Shown here: piece after piece, positions 6,012 to 8,160 of the stretch
Position numbering within the stretch: the stretch's first letter is position 1
Layout: every line of letters begins with the position of its first letter
Origin: Gammaproteobacteria bacterium
Lineage (GTDB): Bacteria; Pseudomonadota; Gammaproteobacteria; Steroidobacterales; Steroidobacteraceae
DNA length: 8,160 nt
Assembly: GCA_010031985.1 (NCBI GenBank)
Contig: RGYP01000064.1
Coordinates: 1 to 8,160 of the forward strand
Reading direction: 5' to 3'
Notes under the pieces: generated by a model
What the model saw: only the letters and a program-made list of their open reading frames with translations
What the model was told of the DNA's origin: nothing
Database searches by the model: none
Translations under genes and position numbers: made by a program

Positions 6012-8024
6012 ATGCAAGTTCATCAACGACCGCTCACAGACCGTCCCCACGCCGGTGCTTTCAGGCGCGTCGCTGCCGCGCTCGCTACTGCGCTTGCCTC
6101 CGTGCTGCTTGCGTTTGCATCGATGCAGGCCGTGCCGCAGGAGAAAACCGAAAAGCCGCCGCTGCACGGGCAACGTTGGATGGCGATCACCGGCAAGCCG
6201 CTAGGCGCCACGGCAGGCGCGCGGATCTTCCAGCGCGGTGGCAACGCGGTGGATGCCGCCTGCGCAATGATCGCCGCCACATCGACGATGTGGGACGTGC
6301 TGCATTGGGGTGGTGAAACGCAGGCGCTCATCTGGCATCCGAAAGAGCGTCGTGTGATCGCGATCAACGCCCTCGGCGTTGCACCCTCGGGGGCGACGGC
6401 GGAGTTCTTCAAATCCAAGGGCATGAAATATCCGCCTGAATTCGGACCACTGGCCGCCGTGACCCCGGGCACGCCCGGCGGCATTTTGGTGATGCTCGCC
6501 GAGTACGGCCGTCTCTCGCTCGGCGAAGTGCTCGCGCCAGCCATCGAACTCGCCGACGGCTATCCGATGGAAGCGCAGACGGCGACGCTCATCGAGCGAA
6601 ACAAACGCAAACTCAAGGAGTGGCCCGACAGCGCTCGCGTCATGCTGCCGCACGGCAGCGCCAACGACGACCGCAAAGGACCGCAAGCCGGCGAAATCTT
6701 TCGTCAACCCGAACTCGCGGCGACGCTGCGCAAACTCGTCGAGGCCGAGGCCCGCGCACTCAAACGCGGCGCGTCGCGCAAGCAGGCGATCATGGCGGCC
6801 TACGATCGTTTTTATCGCGGCGACATCGCCACCGAATTCGCGACGGCGGTGCAGGCACAGGGTGGCCTCATCACGCGCGACGATCTCGCCAATTGGCGCG
6901 TCAAAATCGAAGAACCGCGGCATGTCAGTTACCGCGGTGTCGACGTCTACAAGCTCGACACCTGGACGCAGGGTCCTTCGATGCTGCAGGCCCTCAACAT
7001 CCTCGAAAACTTCGATCTGCGGGCGATGGGCTACAACTCGGCGCGTTACTTGCACACGCTTTACCAAGCGATGAATCTGTCGTTCGCCGATCGCGACTTC
7101 TATTACGGCGATCCTGCCTTCGCTCCTGCCGAGCCCATCACCGGACTCCTGTCGAAGGACTACGCCAAAGCACGCGCAGCGCAGATCCGCGATCGCAACG
7201 ACCCGCGTATCGGGCCCGGCGACCCCTACCCCTTTCAGGGCGACAGCAATCCTTTCAAAGATTTGATCGGCACCGGGCAAGGCGGATCCGCCATGCCTGC
7301 CATGCCTGCCGTGCCTGCCGTGCCTGCCGCGCCCGTTCCGCCGAACGATCGCCCCTATTCGCCAAGCGGAGTCGTGCCGACGGTCGATTCGCGCCTCCCG
7401 GATCGCAGCTACCCGCTCGACGATGCAGAGCAAGCCTTCTGGCGCGGCACCACCTCGGTCATTGCCGCAGATGCGGAGGGGTGGTTGGTGTCGGTCACCC
7501 CGAGCGGCGGTTGGATTCCGGCGGTGATCGCCGGCAAGACCGGCATCGGACTTTCGCAGCGCATGCAGTCTTTCGTGCTCGATGCCAAAGAAAATCCGTT
7601 CAACGTCGTCGAGCCCGGCAAAAGACCGCGCGTCACACTCACGCCGAGCCTCGCGGTCAAAGACGGCAAGCCCTGGCTTGCGTTCGCCGTGCAGGGCGGC
7701 GACAGTCAGGATCAGAACCTGCTGCAGTTTTTCCTCAACGTGGTCGAGTTCGGCATGACGCCGCAACAAGCCACCGAAGCGGCCAACATGAATAGCTTCC
7801 AGTTGCGCGACTCGTTCGGCAACCACGAAACCAGCCCGGGTCGCATGCTGCTCGACGACGAGACACCGCGCTGGGTACGCAGCGACCTGGTCGATCGCGG
7901 CTATCGTCTGGAGTTTCAGCCGCGCACGGCGGGCCCCATCAACGCCATCATGCTCGACCACAAGCACGGCACGATCTGGGGTGGCTCCGGCAATCACGGC
8001 GAGGACTACGGCATCGCCTGGTAA
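6012..8024 (+). CDS. Exported gamma-glutamyltransferase-family protein, divergent active site
   Basis: The gene encodes 670 residues of the GGT Ntn-hydrolase fold, in which a precursor self-cleaves before a Thr to give large and small subunits. Residues 1-39 make a signal peptide (basic stretch to FRR, hydrophobic VAAALATALASVLLAFA, then SMQA), so it is exported. Large-subunit hallmarks are GGNAVDAACAM near residue 75 and AAVTPGTPGG near residue 150. The predicted nucleophile is Thr480 in FWRGTTSVIAAD, followed by the small subunit with GKRP, the oxyanion Gly562-Gly563 in VQGGDSQDQN, and a Gly-rich C-terminus. Compared from memory with E. coli GGT, the Arg114 position is Leu121, Asp433 is not kept, and the Ser-Ser of PLSSMSP reads Val-Thr, so ordinary gamma-glutamyl binding is doubtful. 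Residues 428-444 are a Met/Val-Pro-Ala repeat in the linker before the cleavage site. It is longer than E. coli GGT (about 580 residues). Family is firm; GGT activity is not. Confidence 0.9.
   Translation: MQVHQRPLTDRPHAGAFRRVAAALATALASVLLAFASMQAVPQEKTEKPPLHGQRWMAITGKPLGATAGARIFQRGGNAVDAACAMIAATSTMWDVLHWGGETQALIWHPKERRVIAINALGVAPSGATAEFFKSKGMKYPPEFGPLAAVTPGTPGGILVMLAEYGRLSLGEVLAPAIELADGYPMEAQTATLIERNKRKLKEWPDSARVMLPHGSANDDRKGPQAGEIFRQPELAATLRKLVEAEARALKRGASRKQAIMAAYDRFYRGDIATEFATAVQAQGGLITRDDLANWRVKIEEPRHVSYRGVDVYKLDTWTQGPSMLQALNILENFDLRAMGYNSARYLHTLYQAMNLSFADRDFYYGDPAFAPAEPITGLLSKDYAKARAAQIRDRNDPRIGPGDPYPFQGDSNPFKDLIGTGQGGSAMPAMPAVPAVPAAPVPPNDRPYSPSGVVPTVDSRLPDRSYPLDDAEQAFWRGTTSVIAADAEGWLVSVTPSGGWIPAVIAGKTGIGLSQRMQSFVLDAKENPFNVVEPGKRPRVTLTPSLAVKDGKPWLAFAVQGGDSQDQNLLQFFLNVVEFGMTPQQATEAANMNSFQLRDSFGNHETSPGRMLLDDETPRWVRSDLVDRGYRLEFQPRTAGPINAIMLDHKHGTIWGGSGNHGEDYGIAW
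7293..7328 (+). repeat. Four tandem 9-bp repeats (RTGCCTGCC) within the transferase-family gene
   Basis: Two copies of ATGCCTGCC are followed by two of GTGCCTGCC without interruption, then a decayed unit begins at 7329 (GCGCCC). The unit is three codons long, so it encodes Met/Val-Pro-Ala in frame, and copy-number change would lengthen or shorten the protein without a frameshift. It lies about 50 residues before the predicted self-cleavage Thr480. Confidence 0.9.
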
Positions 8025-8035
8025 ACACCGCGGCT

Positions 8036-8080
8036 AAAAAGAAAAACCCCGTGGGCCTCTCGGCTCACGGGGTTTTCTTT
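8036..8080. terminator. Bidirectional intrinsic terminator shared by the transferase-family gene and the rRNA operon
   Basis: A 15-bp stem (8043-8057 with 8062-8076, one G-U pair) with loop TCTC carries a T-rich tail on both strands: TTTTCTTT at 8073-8080 on plus, and on minus the complement of AAAAAGAAAAA at 8036-8046. It begins 12 bp after the stop codon at 8024 and about 10 bp past the 5S rRNA 3' end, so it can stop transcription from both sides. Confidence 0.93.
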
Positions 8081-8087
8081 GATAAGG

Positions 8088-8160
8088 ACCCTGACGGTGA
8101 CCTACTCTAGCGTCGCAACAGGCGAAACTACCATCGGCGCAGAGCGTTTTCACTTCCGAG
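8088..8160 (-). rRNA. rrf: 5S ribosomal RNA, 3' portion (5' part outside window)
   Basis: Read on the minus strand, the sequence contains the hallmark 5S segments GAAGTGAAAACGC, GCGCCGATGGTAGT and AGAGTAGGTCA, followed by CCGTCAGGG, which would pair with the 5' end of the molecule. Spacing between these segments equals that in E. coli 5S. The exact 3' end is uncertain by a few bases around 8087-8089. This marks the end of an rRNA operon that runs towards the window from the right; 23S and 16S would be expected beyond position 8160. The hairpin arm of helix IV/V differs in sequence from E. coli but can still pair (TCGC with GCGA). Confidence 0.95.

Noticed and set aside
7293..7328. Tandem repeats as a CRISPR array or regulatory iteron set
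   Set aside because: Units are 9 bp without spacers and are codon-phased inside a gene, so a coding low-complexity repeat explains them.
6201..7997. 598-codon open frame on the minus strand opposite the transferase-family gene
   Set aside because: It is fully antisense to a well-supported gene; its Arg/His/Gly-rich product with no recognisable domain is what GC-rich coding DNA yields on the other strand.

Overview
The window looks like chromosomal DNA from a GC-rich gammaproteobacterium. The evidence is a TonB-dependent receptor with large extracellular loops, several exported hydrolases with Sec-type signal peptides, codon use rich in G/C at third positions, and a 5S rRNA whose preserved 3' half is proteobacterial in type. 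Placement near Xanthomonadales, Nevskiales or Steroidobacterales is a guess from overall style, not something the sequence proves.

Layout. Positions 1-1944 (+) hold the C-terminal 647 residues of a TonB-dependent outer-membrane receptor, cut off by the window edge. A strong intrinsic terminator follows at 1984-2016. Positions 2029-3270 (+) encode an exported endonuclease/exonuclease/phosphatase (EEP)-fold protein. Positions 3279-4184 (-) encode an exported HAD-type acid phosphatase/5'-nucleotidase of the e(P4)/class C group. Positions 4209-4733 (+) are apt, adenine phosphoribosyltransferase. Positions 4727-5935 (-) encode a class A FAD-dependent monooxygenase. Positions 6012-8024 (+) encode an exported, divergent gamma-glutamyltransferase-family protein. 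A bidirectional terminator (8036-8080) separates it from the 3' part of a 5S rRNA gene on the minus strand (about 8088-8160), so an rRNA operon ends here and converges on the window.

How the genes relate. Transcription direction runs + + - + - + -, so no long operon is visible and each gene is probably expressed on its own. Gene packing is very tight: 24 bp between the divergent phosphatase and apt starts, a 7-bp overlap of the convergent apt and monooxygenase ends, 8 bp between the convergent EEP and phosphatase ends, and 76 bp between the divergent monooxygenase and transferase starts. No stretch above 300 bp lacks a gene. A loose functional theme can be proposed for the left half: outer-membrane uptake, two exported phosphohydrolases and a purine-base salvage enzyme would fit scavenging of extracellular nucleotides or organic phosphate. 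This is inferred from neighbourhood only.

Nothing here is clearly a new defence, mobile or secretion system. The most notable observations are the transferase-family protein, which keeps the catalytic Thr but lacks the usual gamma-glutamyl recognition residues, a tandem repeat just before its processing site, and the compact arrangements of terminators and start sites.
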